This document shows, in pieces, positions 5,124 to 5,570 of a stretch of 5,570 nt of DNA; within the stretch, counting starts at the first letter, position 1, and each line of letters opens with the position of its first letter. The notes below the pieces were generated by a model, which searched no databases, was not told the DNA's origin, and was given only the letters and a program-made list of their open reading frames with translations. The position numbers and the translations under genes are program-made. This DNA comes from an archaeon. GTDB lineage: Archaea; EX4484-52; B79-G9. The stretch covers positions 1 through 5,570 of the forward strand of contig JAUVEX010000065.1 of the NCBI GenBank assembly GCA_030594585.1, written 5' to 3'.

Positions 5124-5570
5124 TCACATTTTTGACGCGAGTTTAAACCATATGCCGCTTGCAATGCCTGTAATGATGCTGGACATGGCAATTGCATACC
5201 AAACACCTACAAGCCCCATGCTAAGCACGATTGAGAGAATATATGAAAGAGGAACCATAATAACAAAAAGCCGTATTATCGTCATAATAAGCTGCGGCAT
5301 GCCTTTGCCCATTCCCTGGAAACTGGACATTGTAATAAGGCCTACAGCCATAAATACAAGCGTAGGGGATACAATTTTCAGGTATTGTGCAGTCATCTGT
5401 ATTATTTCGGCATCCTCCGTGAATACTGAAGCTATTCTTTGCCTTAAAAGGAAAAATAGAACTCCTAAAAAGCCCATTATAATCACAGTTATCTTTGTCG
5501 CAGACCATGTTGCCTTTATTGCCCGGCTCATCTTTTTTGCGCCGGTATTCTGGCCTACAAAAGTGATCGT
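5124..5570 (-). CDS. MATE family multidrug/toxin efflux protein, C-terminal third (partial)
   Basis: The reading frame is open to the right edge, so the gene's 5' end lies outside; 148 residues of an expected 440-460 are visible. The visible part begins TITFVGQNTGAKKM. VGQNxGA followed by a basic loop (KKMSRAIKA) is the conserved segment in the second half of MATE transporters, which export cationic drugs or metabolites using H+ or Na+ gradients. Downstream are about four membrane helices, including the typical FQGMGKGMPQLIM stretch with R and P in the following helix, and the chain ends LASKM. The internal methionine of MSRA is not a start, since conserved MATE sequence continues upstream of it. 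The gene precedes the pilin gene on the same strand by 127 bp, but the pilin has its own promoter. Family assignment is good; substrate is unknown. Confidence 0.85.
   Translation of the reverse strand, partial: TITFVGQNTGAKKMSRAIKATWSATKITVIIMGFLGVLFFLLRQRIASVFTEDAEIIQMTAQYLKIVSPTLVFMAVGLITMSSFQGMGKGMPQLIMTIIRLFVIMVPLSYILSIVLSMGLVGVWYAIAMSSIITGIASGIWFKLASKM

Noticed and set aside
5221..5508. Overlapping minus-strand 95-codon frame inside the MATE gene
   Set aside because: It is an alternate frame of a well-supported transporter gene with a Cys/Asn/Tyr-rich translation unlike any family; it is a shadow.

Overview
The window is archaeal chromosomal DNA of moderate-to-low GC. The evidence is a replication factor C small subunit, a pilin-type protein with a class III (archaeal type IV) signal peptide, TATA-box promoters, and U-rich tracts after genes. 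The divergent RfcS and the small secreted-protein set would fit a DPANN or deep euryarchaeal lineage, but the sequence alone does not let me name a taxon.

Layout from left to right: (1) A large secreted transglutaminase-like protein with several beta-sandwich repeats lies on the minus strand, its 3' end near the left edge. (2) A 55-bp divergent intergenic region holds one central TATA-like element, almost equidistant from both start codons. (3) On the plus strand come rfcS (clamp-loader small subunit, intact, no intein) and, 14 bp later, a 12-TM major facilitator transporter, probably in one transcript. (4) An intergenic stretch of about 230 bp is packed with inverted repeats: a 13-bp pair spanning the transporter stop codon, a two-hairpin palindromic block, and a 10-bp hairpin with a TTTA loop. 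(5) On the minus strand is a small class III signal peptide pilin-like protein with a strong Shine-Dalgarno, a TATA box embedded in an 18-bp palindrome, and a stem-loop/U-tract terminator. (6) The C-terminal third of a MATE-family efflux protein, also on the minus strand, runs off the right edge.

The genes do not form one evident pathway. DNA replication (rfcS), cell-surface or export functions (transglutaminase-like protein, pilin) and membrane transport (MFS, MATE) sit side by side. I see no transposase, CRISPR array, tRNA, rRNA or defence operon. The least explained piece of DNA is the palindrome-rich stretch at 4284-4442. It also carries a diverged direct repeat with a 105-nt offset and could be a non-autonomous mobile element remnant, a structured RNA or a bidirectional terminator cluster.
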